This document shows, one piece after another, positions 1 through 7,582 of a stretch of DNA of 19,268 bases. Where the stretch lies: NCBI GenBank assembly GCA_002422045.1, contig DITG01000110.1:1-19268 (forward strand). Direction: 5' to 3'. The translations under genes and the position numbers were made by a program. Each line of letters opens with the position of its first letter. Positions within the stretch are counted from its first letter, which is position 1. This DNA comes from Acholeplasmataceae bacterium UBA6190. Lineage in GTDB: Bacteria > Bacillota_I > Bacilli_A > Acholeplasmatales > Acholeplasmataceae. The notes beneath the pieces were generated by a model. That model was not told the DNA's origin. It saw only the letters and a list, made by a program, of their open reading frames with translations, and searched no databases.

Positions 1-201
1 GAAGCTGTACATGCGTTTGAATACTTATCTAGAAAAGAAGGCATCATACCCGCCATTGAATCGTCTCACGCGGTTGCTGAAGCAATCAAATTAGCACCGA
101 CACTATCCAAAGACAAAATCATTGTCATCAACCTATCCGGTCGTGGTGATAAGGACGTGAAACAGGTTGCACGATTCCGCGGACAAAAATTAGTTGATTG
201 A
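1..201 (+). CDS. trpB: Tryptophan synthase beta chain, C-terminal fragment
   Basis: This is the last 66 codons of a gene whose start lies outside the window, open from base 1 and ending in TGA at 199-201. The fragment has the TrpB C-terminal signature: a segment reading EGIIPAIESSHA near residues 13-24 and the phosphate-binding-like stretch NLSGRGDKDV near residues 45-54. TrpB is the PLP enzyme that condenses indole with serine to form tryptophan, working in a complex with TrpA. A functional tryptophan pathway would point to a less reduced, possibly free-living member of the group. A strong terminator follows immediately, so trpB (or a following-gene-free trp operon) ends here. Only the C-terminus is visible, so the PLP lysine cannot be checked. 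Confidence 0.93.
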   Translation, partial: EAVHAFEYLSRKEGIIPAIESSHAVAEAIKLAPTLSKDKIIVINLSGRGDKDVKQVARFRGQKLVD

Positions 202-207
202 TCACTT

Positions 208-248
208 GAAAAGATGGAAGTAATCGTTCCATCTTTTCTTTATTTTCT
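208..248 (+). terminator. Rho-independent terminator after trpB
   Basis: A perfect 12-bp stem (208-219 with 227-238) encloses a 7-nt loop and is followed by a T-rich tail. It starts 6 nt after the trpB stop codon. Confidence 0.93.
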
Positions 249-261
249 ACACATCTTCCGA

Positions 262-267
262 TATAAT
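262..267 (+). promoter_or_regulatory. Probable -10 box for the YwaF-like gene
   Basis: A consensus TATAAT lies 28 nt upstream of the ATG at 296, just after the trpB terminator. No good -35 box is visible. An in-frame ATG at 266 overlaps this box, which argues against using it as the start codon. Confidence 0.55.
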
Positions 268-295
268 GACTTATAGATACATCATGGAGGTCATT

Positions 296-1006
296 ATGTT
301 TTTCTTCGATGAGCAATACAATCACTTCGAGATGTTTGGAGCAACACATCTTTTTGCTTTACTCTTTTTCATATCATTATTTGTTTTATTGCTTATATTC
401 AAAGGAATAATCAATCCCAAGACAGACCTTTGGTTGAGAAGAAGTGTTGCTGTCTTCATGGTACTGATGGAGTGGATATTCTATGCATGGGCCATCACCA
501 CTGGAGGATTTCAAACCTCACTCCTTCCCTTGGGATTGTGTGCGATATCCATGTATGTCACAGCTACAGCATTATGGACAAATAACGAAAAAATCTTTCA
601 GATCATCTTTCCATGGGCGATGACAGGCGCACTACTTTCTCTTGTGGTTGCTGATCTTTCCTATGATTTTCCTCATTTCAGATATGTTCACTTCTTTGGG
701 AATCACGGGTTATTTCTGATTGGAAACCTATATCTTTTATTGGTTTCTAGGTTCAGTTTTACATACAAACATCTACTCAAATCCACAGGCATTCTAGCCA
801 TTTATACCCTCATCATCTATCCGATCAATTTCCTTTTGGATGCTAATCATTTGTTTTTAAGAGAAGTACCCGCTGAAGTTATGCCTTTATACGGTTTCTT
901 AGGTGACTTCTGGCTTTTGGGATTTATTCTTTCCATTTTCTTGCTGTTTCACCTGATTTATCTTCCAGTTCACTTTTATAACAAACACTCAAGGACATCC
1001 ATCTAG
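296..1006 (+). CDS. YwaF/TIGR02206-type integral membrane protein
   Basis: This encodes 236 residues that are almost entirely membrane-embedded, with about seven hydrophobic segments (roughly 16-37, 49-68, 76-95, 102-120, 133-151, 162-181, 200-225). The pattern fits the TIGR02206 (YwaF, TP0381-like) family as I remember it: FGATHLFAL near the N-terminus, a LPLGLCAIS segment near 77-85, FPHFRYVHFFGNHG at 125-138, and a YPINFLLDANHLFL segment at 175-188. The family has no established function. I chose ATG 296 because GGAGG lies 5 nt upstream at 286-290; an in-frame ATG at 266 sits in the -10 box. The gene stands alone between two terminators. Family assignment is from recalled motifs, not a search. 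Confidence 0.8.
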   Translation: MFFFDEQYNHFEMFGATHLFALLFFISLFVLLLIFKGIINPKTDLWLRRSVAVFMVLMEWIFYAWAITTGGFQTSLLPLGLCAISMYVTATALWTNNEKIFQIIFPWAMTGALLSLVVADLSYDFPHFRYVHFFGNHGLFLIGNLYLLLVSRFSFTYKHLLKSTGILAIYTLIIYPINFLLDANHLFLREVPAEVMPLYGFLGDFWLLGFILSIFLLFHLIYLPVHFYNKHSRTSI

Positions 1007-1025
1007 CATGTCCTTTCTCTTTTAT
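991..1025 (+). terminator. Terminator after the YwaF-like gene
   Basis: An 8-bp stem (991-998 with 1008-1015) has a 9-nt loop and a T-rich tail. The hairpin overlaps the last codons and stop of the gene. Confidence 0.8.
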
Positions 1026-1102
1026 GTAAAATATGACAGCGTCTCTTTCAATCAAGACCCAATAGTGATAAACTAATACAAAGGAAATAGGGGTATAAAA
1101 CA

Positions 1103-2236
1103 ATGATGAATGGTAAAGTAATCAAAGAAGCGTATACGTTTGATGATCTTTTACTGGTTCCAGCATATTCAAAGGTCGTTCCGATCGATGTCAAACTCGA
1201 GACCAAGCTGACCAAGAAGATCAAATTGAACATTCCAGTGCTTTCAGCAGCAATGGATACGGTCACTGAAGTCGAGATGGCGATTGCACTTGCCAAACTG
1301 GGTGGCATGGGTATTTTGCATAAGAATTTATCCATCGAAGCACAGGCATCGATGGTGAAAGCAGTCAAGCATGCAGATTTATCGATTGATGATAAAGATG
1401 CCTGTTTGGATGAATCAGGAAGACTGAGAGTCGGTGCAGCGGTCGGTGTCGGAAAAGACACCTATGACAGAGTCAATGCACTTTATGAGGCAGGGGTTGA
1501 CATCATTGCTGTCGATTCTGCGCATGGTCACTCCAAAGGTGTGATCGATACCGTGAAAACGATTAGAGGCTTGTTTCCGAATCTGGATATCATCGGTGGC
1601 AATGTCGTCACTGCACAGGCCGCGATTGACTTGATCTATGCAGGTGCATCGGCCATCAAAGTCGGTGTCGGACCTGGTTCAATTTGTACGACCAGAGTCG
1701 TTTCAGGTGTCGGTGTGCCACAACTTTCAGCAGTCAATGATGTCTATCAAGTCACCAAACAATACGAAGTCGGGATCATCGCCGATGGCGGAATCAAACT
1801 TTCAGGTGATATTCCCAAAGCACTCGCCGCTGGCGCTGACTGCGTGATGCTTGGCGGACTCCTTGCAGGAACAGCCGAAACACCAGGGGATGTTTTTGAA
1901 ATCGATGGCAAGCTTGTAAAAAGTTATGTCGGAATGGGATCTCTTTCAGCGATGAAAAAAGGATCATCAGACCGTTATTTCCAAGGTGGCGTCAAAGAAT
2001 TGAAGAAGTTGGTCCCTGAAGGAATCGAAGCGACCGTAACTTATAAAGGTACCATCCATGATGTCATCTATCAGTTGATGGGTGGACTCAGAAGCGGGAT
2101 GGGGTATTGTGGCTGTGAAACGATCAAGGATATGAAAGACCGTGCTCAGTTTGTTAAAATATCGAATGCCGGATTGAAGGAATCGCATCCACATGATGTC
2201 GATAACATCAAGGAGGCACCGAACTACCATGAATGA
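1103..2236 (+). CDS. guaB: IMP dehydrogenase lacking CBS domains
   Basis: GuaB oxidises IMP to XMP with NAD+, the rate-limiting step to GMP. The 377-residue protein carries the family signatures: TFDDLLLVP at 12-20, GVGPGSICTTR at 188-198 with catalytic Cys195, ADGGIK at 227-232, and the flap GMGSLSAMKKGSSDRY at 277-292 with the Arg-Tyr pair. Canonical GuaB is about 485-490 residues because a two-CBS regulatory (Bateman) domain is inserted after roughly residue 90. Here VKAVKH runs directly into a short linker and the GRLRVGAAVGV strand, so that domain is absent. The barrel itself looks complete, so this is not a broken gene. Two adjacent ATGs (1103, 1106) are possible starts; purine-rich sequence at 1081-1093 could be the ribosome site. 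The 3' end overlaps guaA by 8 nt. Confidence 0.96.
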   Translation: MMNGKVIKEAYTFDDLLLVPAYSKVVPIDVKLETKLTKKIKLNIPVLSAAMDTVTEVEMAIALAKLGGMGILHKNLSIEAQASMVKAVKHADLSIDDKDACLDESGRLRVGAAVGVGKDTYDRVNALYEAGVDIIAVDSAHGHSKGVIDTVKTIRGLFPNLDIIGGNVVTAQAAIDLIYAGASAIKVGVGPGSICTTRVVSGVGVPQLSAVNDVYQVTKQYEVGIIADGGIKLSGDIPKALAAGADCVMLGGLLAGTAETPGDVFEIDGKLVKSYVGMGSLSAMKKGSSDRYFQGGVKELKKLVPEGIEATVTYKGTIHDVIYQLMGGLRSGMGYCGCETIKDMKDRAQFVKISNAGLKESHPHDVDNIKEAPNYHE

Positions 2237-3752
2237 GCATATCTTGGTCTTGGATTACGGTTCTCAGTACAATCAGCTGATCGTCAGAAGAATCCGCGAT
2301 TTGGGTCTCTATGCCGAATTGGTGCATCCAGATGATTTGACATCGAAAGATTTGACAAAAACCAAAGGCTTCATCTTGTCAGGAGGACCGAATTCTGTCT
2401 ATGAAGCAGGTGCACCCAAGTTATCAGAGGTTGTCCTCAACATGCATATCCCTATCCTAGGGATTTGTTATGGAATGCAGTTATTGGCACATCACCTTGG
2501 CGGTACCGTAGAATCACATGACAAGAAAGAATACGGACTAACCGATATAGAAATCACAAGAGACAATCCACTCACCAAAGATCTCCCCAAACATTTCAAT
2601 GTGTTCATGAGTCACGGTGATCAGGTGAAAACATTACCGAAAGACTTTATCTCACTTGCATCCTCATCATCGACAGATCATGTCATGATGATGCATGAGA
2701 CATTACCCATTTACGGGATCCAGTTTCATCCTGAAGTCAGACACACAGCATTTGGACTTGAGATCATTGACCGCTTCATCTCACTTTGTACAGAGACAAG
2801 AAACTGGTCGATGCCTCACTTCATCGAAGAAAAAAGGAAAGAAATCAGAGATCTTGTTCAAGACGGACATGTGATTTGCGGGCTATCTGGTGGGGTCGAT
2901 TCATCGGTGGTTGCAGCACTCCTCAATCATATCTTAAAAGATCAGTTCACACCCATCTTTGTCGACCATGGACTCTTGAGACTTGGCGAAAGAGAACAAG
3001 TCGAAAAGACATTCAAGGATGAATTCAAGATGAATCTGGTCACCGTTGATGCCAAAGAGCGTTTTTTAGAAAAACTCAAAGGTATCAGTGATCCCGAAAC
3101 CAAACGGAAGATCATTGGTCGCGAATTCATCAGGGTCTTCGAAGATGAAGTCAAAAGACATCAGGATGCAGCGTTTTTAGCCCAAGGCACACTCTACACT
3201 GATGTCATTGAATCGGGTACGAAAACGGCACAGACCATCAAGAGTCACCATAATGTCGGAGGCCTTCCCAAAGACATGAAACTGAAACTCATCGAGCCTT
3301 TGAACACACTCTTCAAGGATGAAGTGAGACAACTCGGATCCATCCTCGGATTACCCAAAGAGATCGTTGGTAGACAACCTTTTCCAGGTCCGGGACTTGG
3401 GATTAGAATCTTAGGGGATGTCACAGAAGATAAAATCAGAATTGTTCAGGAAACGGATTGGATATTGCGCGAAGAAATCAAAAATCATGGTCTAGAAGAT
3501 GCCATCTGGCAGTATTTCACCGTGCTCACACCTTTAAAAACTGTCGGTGTCATGGGCGATTCGAGAACTTACGATCACGTCATTGTCATCAGAGCGGTCA
3601 CATCGATCGACGGTATGACTGCCGATGTCGCACACATTCCATTTCCCATCTTACAAAAAATCTCAAACCGCATGACCAATGAGGTCAAAGGCATCAACCG
3701 GGTCGTCTACGACATCACATCGAAACCGCCTGGAACGATTGAATGGGAATAA
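2229..3752 (+). CDS. guaA: GMP synthase (glutamine-hydrolysing)
   Basis: GuaA converts XMP to GMP using ATP and glutamine. The 507 residues match the normal length. The N-terminal class I amidotransferase has the triad Cys80 (GICYGMQ), His167 and Glu169 (FHPEV). The ATP-pyrophosphatase P-loop SGGVDSS is at 220-226. The C-terminal dimerisation/XMP-binding domain ends in the usual KPPGTIEWE. The ATG at 2229 is preferred because AAGGAGG at 2210-2216 precedes it; an in-frame ATG at 2193 lies deep inside guaB. The 8-nt overlap with guaB implies translational coupling, so the two consecutive enzymes of GMP synthesis are made together. Confidence 0.98.
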   Translation: MNEHILVLDYGSQYNQLIVRRIRDLGLYAELVHPDDLTSKDLTKTKGFILSGGPNSVYEAGAPKLSEVVLNMHIPILGICYGMQLLAHHLGGTVESHDKKEYGLTDIEITRDNPLTKDLPKHFNVFMSHGDQVKTLPKDFISLASSSSTDHVMMMHETLPIYGIQFHPEVRHTAFGLEIIDRFISLCTETRNWSMPHFIEEKRKEIRDLVQDGHVICGLSGGVDSSVVAALLNHILKDQFTPIFVDHGLLRLGEREQVEKTFKDEFKMNLVTVDAKERFLEKLKGISDPETKRKIIGREFIRVFEDEVKRHQDAAFLAQGTLYTDVIESGTKTAQTIKSHHNVGGLPKDMKLKLIEPLNTLFKDEVRQLGSILGLPKEIVGRQPFPGPGLGIRILGDVTEDKIRIVQETDWILREEIKNHGLEDAIWQYFTVLTPLKTVGVMGDSRTYDHVIVIRAVTSIDGMTADVAHIPFPILQKISNRMTNEVKGINRVVYDITSKPPGTIEWE

Positions 3753-3764
3753 TAGAGTAAAATC

Positions 3765-3804
3765 AAAACCTCTCTTCTACCATAGGGTATAGGGAGGTTT
3801 TATC
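3765..3804 (+). terminator. Hairpin after guaA that contains the radC ribosome site
   Basis: Arms 3765-3774 and 3792-3801 form a 10-bp stem with one G-T pair, enclosing a loop that can itself form a 4-bp TACC/GGTA hairpin. Only four Ts follow, so termination may be partial. The 3' arm contains the sequence AGGGAGG, which is the Shine-Dalgarno for radC at 3805. Confidence 0.7.
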
Positions 3805-4488
3805 ATGTATCTTGTTAAAGAAATGCCAGAAGAGGAAAGACCTAGAGAAAGATTGATGTCACTGGGTCCAATGGCGTTATCCAATGAAGAATTACTTGCT
3901 ATATTGCTGAGAACTGGCATGAATGAAGTATCTGTGATCGAACTTGCAAGGCAAGTGCTTTATCACTTGGAATCGCTTGATGATTTGAAGAAAATGTCAG
4001 TCCAAGAGTTGATGAACCTCAGAGGCATCAAAGATGCAAAAGCATGTACGGTGATTGCAGCCATTGAACTCGGGAAAAGATTGGAAATGACGAGAAGAAC
4101 GAAAAAAACGATCATCAAGACTGCTCATGATGTTTACTTCTTACTCTATCCTGAACTCAGTCACCTAGAACAAGAGCATTTCATTGCAATCTATCTATCC
4201 ATCAAATCCGAAGTCATCAAATATGAAACGATTTTCATCGGTACGATCCATCAGACGCTGATTCATCCCAGGGAAATCTTCAAGAATGCCATCAAGTTAT
4301 CCGCTGCTGCAGTGATATTCTCGCATAACCATCCCACGGGAGATTCAACACCTTCAAAAGCAGATATTGATGCGACAGAAAACCTTAAAAATGCATCGAA
4401 AACCTTAGGAATCGATGTCATTGATCATATCGTCATTGGAAAACATGAATACTATAGCATCCGTGAACGTCAAAAGATATGGGTATAA
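3805..4488 (+). CDS. radC: RadC-family JAB/JAMM-domain protein
   Basis: The 227 residues are full length for the family. An N-terminal helix-hairpin-helix-like region includes RERLMSLGPMALSNEELLAILLRTG at about 14-38 (residues quoted in part for identification: LSNEELLAILLRTG) and LRGIKDAKA at 72-80. The C-terminal metalloprotease-like domain has Glu157 and the HxHx10D metal motif: His174, His176 and Asp187 within SHNHPTGDSTPSKAD. Despite its name, a DNA-repair role for RadC is doubtful and its biochemical function is not settled. The ribosome site AGGGAGG at 3791-3797 is 7 nt from the ATG and lies in a hairpin arm. No separate strong promoter is visible between guaA and radC, so expression may depend on readthrough. 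Confidence 0.95.
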   Translation: MYLVKEMPEEERPRERLMSLGPMALSNEELLAILLRTGMNEVSVIELARQVLYHLESLDDLKKMSVQELMNLRGIKDAKACTVIAAIELGKRLEMTRRTKKTIIKTAHDVYFLLYPELSHLEQEHFIAIYLSIKSEVIKYETIFIGTIHQTLIHPREIFKNAIKLSAAAVIFSHNHPTGDSTPSKADIDATENLKNASKTLGIDVIDHIVIGKHEYYSIRERQKIWV

Positions 4489-4512
4489 AAAAAAGCGGTT
4501 GCCCGCTTTCAA
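4488..4512 (-). terminator. Terminator shared by convergent radC and the zinc-ribbon gene
   Basis: A 7-bp stem (4492-4498 with 4503-4509) has a 4-nt loop. On the minus strand it is followed by a long T run (the complement of the A tract at 4487-4494), so it serves chiefly the minus-strand gene, whose stop it overlaps. On the plus strand the tail is poor. Confidence 0.8.
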
Positions 4513-5966
4513 AGTTTCAGTTTTGCAAATATCTGTTCTTGTTTGGAAAGAAGTCCGGTGAAGATAACAAACAAGAATGATGAGAATGAAATCGATATCA
4601 GTACGTTGAGACTGAGTCGATCATACATCTGATCGACTGCAAACTTCAGATAGATGAGTCCAGATATCATCAAGATGGATAAGAAAAACAGTGTGCCCGG
4701 TAACTGAGAAGGATCGATGTGTCTTGTATCATATTGATCGAGTGTCTGGATGAACTCTATGAATAAAGATCCTAACAAAATCAAAGATAAGAGTTGGATC
4801 AGTACAACCACCAACATGATGTTGTTCATGATTGGCTGATTGTTGAACACATAAGGAGATAGCCATTGATCATAACTGTTGATTTCCTGCAACACATGAA
4901 GCCTGGATTCATTGTAATCCAATTGAGCTGATAATGTTGTGAGTAATTCAGTTACATCAATGACGATATCGTTTTGTGGATTGGTATGATAGTATTTCAC
5001 CAAACTTGGCAGATACTTGAGCATCGGTTCCTGATCACTGATGGTTTGCACACTGAAGAGTTGATTGACCTGATAGCGGGTATCGAGTCTGACATCAAAG
5101 AGAGTATTCAGACAAAATACCAAAATGATGAAGACCAAGACTTTTTTGATGACCCAAACACGACGAAACGACTTGTTTGATCTTGCCCATGTGTAGATCA
5201 GTGATAAGACATATCCCCAAAACGGGAGAAAGAAGATGGATGTTGAATAGTTGAAGAGTTCATATCCGGAAATCGTTCCATGGATCCTTAAGATGAGCAT
5301 CATTACAAAAGAGATGATTGAAAGATTTCGAAGCAATGTTTGCATGTTAATCGCTTGAGTTTGTGTGAACGCCTTGAGGACCTGATAGGATAAAAAGAGC
5401 AGGTAGAGCATATAGAATATCATTGCAACAGTTGAAACCACCCATAAAATCATCTCTAGAAAGTGTTCTTGTCTGTAGTTTTGTGATGAATAGATGACAA
5501 ATGGATTGAGTTGATTCATGTATCTTTCAATGATCTCTCGAGAGTTAAAATCCATCGACTCATAGGATTGATAGTCCATCGACAGAAATCCCAGTTGCAT
5601 ATTGTAAACTCTTGCTGCAACCTGATCGACTTCGCCTTTGACACTGGCTGATGAGCCTTGTTCGAAGAGATAAGGTATCGATGAAATGAGATCTGCAATG
5701 TTGTATTTGATTTCAATCTGATTCGGATATTCTGGAACAAGATGGGTGAGTGGTACACGACCAATCGTCGAAAATGATGCTAGAAACAAGATGATGAAAA
5801 AAATCAAATGGACGAACAGATAGGCATCCTTATTGTTGAGTGTTCTCAAAAAAGGACGAATTCTGTCTTTGTGGAGTTGATCATATCTCAAAGCTTGTTG
5901 CTTGCCACAATGATTACAGTAAACAGAACCCTCTGGTATCTCTTTGCTACAGTGAATGCATCTCAT
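4509..5966 (-). CDS. Zinc-ribbon, multi-pass membrane protein of unknown function
   Basis: I do not recognise a characterised family. The 485-residue protein begins with a zinc ribbon: Cys3-x2-Cys6 and Cys17-x2-Cys20, in the style of short prokaryotic zinc-ribbon heads. About eight hydrophobic segments follow, near 48-66, 170-194, 212-230, 245-262, 273-292, 380-402, 424-443 and 452-472. Two larger non-hydrophobic stretches (about 67-169 and 293-379) probably lie on the same side of the membrane. The start at 5966 is chosen because GGGAGGG lies 5 nt upstream on the minus strand and puts the ribbon at the extreme N-terminus; an upstream in-frame start at 6005 has no such support. It is convergent with radC and divergent from the DUF697-like gene. 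A sensor or membrane-assembly role would be speculation. Confidence 0.85.
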   Translation of the reverse strand: MRCIHCSKEIPEGSVYCNHCGKQQALRYDQLHKDRIRPFLRTLNNKDAYLFVHLIFFIILFLASFSTIGRVPLTHLVPEYPNQIEIKYNIADLISSIPYLFEQGSSASVKGEVDQVAARVYNMQLGFLSMDYQSYESMDFNSREIIERYMNQLNPFVIYSSQNYRQEHFLEMILWVVSTVAMIFYMLYLLFLSYQVLKAFTQTQAINMQTLLRNLSIISFVMMLILRIHGTISGYELFNYSTSIFFLPFWGYVLSLIYTWARSNKSFRRVWVIKKVLVFIILVFCLNTLFDVRLDTRYQVNQLFSVQTISDQEPMLKYLPSLVKYYHTNPQNDIVIDVTELLTTLSAQLDYNESRLHVLQEINSYDQWLSPYVFNNQPIMNNIMLVVVLIQLLSLILLGSLFIEFIQTLDQYDTRHIDPSQLPGTLFFLSILMISGLIYLKFAVDQMYDRLSLNVLISISFSSFLFVIFTGLLSKQEQIFAKLKL

Positions 5967-5996
5967 GTTTTCCCTCCCAAGAGTGCTTATAATAAG

Positions 5997-6025
5997 ATTA
6001 TACATAATCGGTGTTCAAAATACAA
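5997..6025 (-). promoter_or_regulatory. Promoter for the zinc-ribbon membrane protein gene
   Basis: On the minus strand a TATAAT -10 box (complement of 5997-6002) lies 17 nt from a TTGTAT -35-like box (complement of 6020-6025). The -10 box is about 30 nt upstream of the ATG at 5966. Confidence 0.6.
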
Positions 6026-6071
6026 TTTTCATTGAAACTTTGGCGATATTACTTTTTCAAGAGACATTTAA

Positions 6072-6080
6072 TGATATAAT
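6072..6080 (+). promoter_or_regulatory. Extended -10 promoter for the DUF697-like gene pair
   Basis: TGATATAAT is a perfect extended -10 element (TGnTATAAT), 20 nt upstream of the ATG at 6101. The -35 region (around 6052-6058) is T-rich but not consensus, as is usual for extended -10 promoters. Confidence 0.65.
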
Positions 6081-6100
6081 CTCATTAAGGAAGTGATTAT

Positions 6101-7042
6101 ATGAAAAAGAAAGACTCAACCAAACTCTTTTGGTACGCGATTTCAATAGGTTTCATCATCTTGTTCATGCTTATTTTATTATCATCTGTGCTGGATGTCG
6201 GAGATCGGCTGAGAACCATTCATCCCTATGTCGAATACGGATTTTATGTGCTTGCACTCCTTTTGATTTATTTCTTGATCCTAAGACCTGTTCACATCAT
6301 CTTGTTTTCACCGACATTTTCTGTCGAAACAACCCTAGATGAATCTTCAAAGAAGAATTTTCATGTGTATCGCCGTGTCGCCAAGCGTCTTTTGAACTTC
6401 GAAGATCTTCCTGAAGAAACAAGAATCAATTTAGAAGACGCGATGAAAGATCCTGTCGAACTGAGAAAAGTACTGAACCACGCATTCACGCATCACATCA
6501 AGAAAAAGATGAATCAAGTCATCAAGAAGCATGCGAAGACAGTGATGATTTCAACCGCCATTTCACAAAATGGCAGACTCGATTTCTTCACAGTCATTGT
6601 CGTCAACTTGAGAATGATCAAAGAACTTGTGACGATGTGCGGATTCAGACCAAGTTATGCAAACTTAGCCAAATTAACCGTCAATGTCTTTACCACTGCA
6701 CTCATCGCAGAAGGTCTTGAAAACATGGATATCAATGATTTACTCCCAACTTCAACTGTGAATACTTTAGGCGAAATGCCATTTGTCAAACCTGTCCTTT
6801 CTTCCGTCATGCAAGGAGTTTCCAATGCACTTTTAACCTTGCGAATTGGAGTTGTCACCAGAAAGTTCTTATTCTCTGATGCCAAGGAAATCACGAAGGA
6901 AGAAATCAGAAGAGGTGCTCTCATTGAGGCTGCGAAGATGATGCCTGCAGTATTTGCAGAAGGATTGATGATTTTACCAAAGAAAATCGCATCTCTATTC
7001 AAAAAGCCTGAAACAGACTCCAGTCAGCAAAGTGAAGATTGA
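6101..7042 (+). CDS. DUF697-like (YcjF-related) membrane protein
   Basis: The 313-residue protein has two N-terminal membrane segments (about 10-30 and 45-65), a charged soluble helical region (75-140), and a C-terminal region (about 140-260) resembling DUF697, the domain at the C-terminus of E. coli YcjF and of some GTPase-linked proteins. The supporting stretch is TAISQNGRLDFFTVIVVNLR (152-171) followed by a mildly hydrophobic helix. No GTPase motif is present in this protein. The hydrophilic tail is rich in Ser, Gln and acidic residues. AAGGAAG at 6087-6093 is the ribosome site. The stop codon overlaps the start of the next gene, so the two are likely made together. Function is unknown; the family call comes from recalled sequence pattern. 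Confidence 0.75.
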   Translation: MKKKDSTKLFWYAISIGFIILFMLILLSSVLDVGDRLRTIHPYVEYGFYVLALLLIYFLILRPVHIILFSPTFSVETTLDESSKKNFHVYRRVAKRLLNFEDLPEETRINLEDAMKDPVELRKVLNHAFTHHIKKKMNQVIKKHAKTVMISTAISQNGRLDFFTVIVVNLRMIKELVTMCGFRPSYANLAKLTVNVFTTALIAEGLENMDINDLLPTSTVNTLGEMPFVKPVLSSVMQGVSNALLTLRIGVVTRKFLFSDAKEITKEEIRRGALIEAAKMMPAVFAEGLMILPKKIASLFKKPETDSSQQSED

Positions 7043-7482
7043 TCCAGCCATGGCTCATGTTACCTAAAAAAGTCAAGGTTTTCATTGGGTATGTGATGGT
7101 CATTGTGATTGTATTATTTTCGATAAGGCTCATCTTATCCTATGATGTCAACAGATTTAGAAATGCTTGGATCAATGATGAAGTCAAGCAGTTGCTCTAC
7201 ATCGATCCCCAGATGACCATCTATGTCATCGAATATTATGAAACGATCGATGAAACCTACCTTTATGTCGAATACTTGCCTTCAAATGAAGAAGACATTC
7301 GGTTTGTTCTTAACACATTCAGATCTAATCATCGAGTGACCTCCATCACTGAATCTATGTATCCAGAAATCATGGATGCTTACCGTATGGCGATCGAAGA
7401 CTATTCTCGAAAAATCACATTCACACACAATGACATTCAAACACTTATTTCTAGATTGCAAGAAGAATTGGATGAAGCTTGA
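7039..7482 (+). CDS. Small single-pass membrane protein of unknown function
   Basis: This encodes about 147 residues with one hydrophobic segment near 13-35 and a mostly acidic soluble remainder, giving a short cytoplasmic N-terminus and an outward C-terminal domain by the positive-inside rule (lysines precede the segment). I recognise no family. The proposed start is TTG at 7039, which overlaps the upstream TGA in a TTGA arrangement and would allow coupled translation. The alternative ATG at 7057 would give 141 residues, but neither start has a strong Shine-Dalgarno. The gene is co-oriented with the DUF697-like gene and closed by its own terminator, so the two form one unit. A partnership between the two products is inferred from the overlap only. 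Confidence 0.72.
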   Translation: MIQPWLMLPKKVKVFIGYVMVIVIVLFSIRLILSYDVNRFRNAWINDEVKQLLYIDPQMTIYVIEYYETIDETYLYVEYLPSNEEDIRFVLNTFRSNHRVTSITESMYPEIMDAYRMAIEDYSRKITFTHNDIQTLISRLQEELDEA

Positions 7483-7509
7483 GTTCTTAATAACGATTTA
7501 GTATTGATG

Positions 7510-7537
7510 AGTGTCTTCGGACACTTTTTATTTTTTA
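7510..7537 (+). terminator. UUCG-loop terminator
   Basis: A 6-bp stem (7511-7516 with 7521-7526), extendable by a G-T pair, is capped by the stable TTCG tetraloop and followed by a run of Ts to 7537. It ends the DUF697-like unit. Confidence 0.93.
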
Positions 7538-7582
7538 CATGATTTTCCTAAATATTTATATTTAAGCCTTGCAAAAGAAGGC

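Noticed and set aside
266..295. In-frame upstream ATG extending the YwaF-like protein by ten residues
   Set aside because: It overlaps the TATAAT -10 box and has no ribosome site, while ATG 296 has GGAGG at the right distance.
1007..1102. Purine riboswitch or clear promoter ahead of guaB
   Set aside because: The gap is about 95 nt with no recognisable aptamer. TAAACT at 1069-1074 might be a -10 box, but the -35 region is poor, so it was not listed as a feature.
1048..1461. Minus-strand open frame of 137 codons opposite guaB
   Set aside because: It lies within the well-conserved guaB sequence, has low-complexity Ser/Leu-rich composition and no ribosome site; an antisense shadow.
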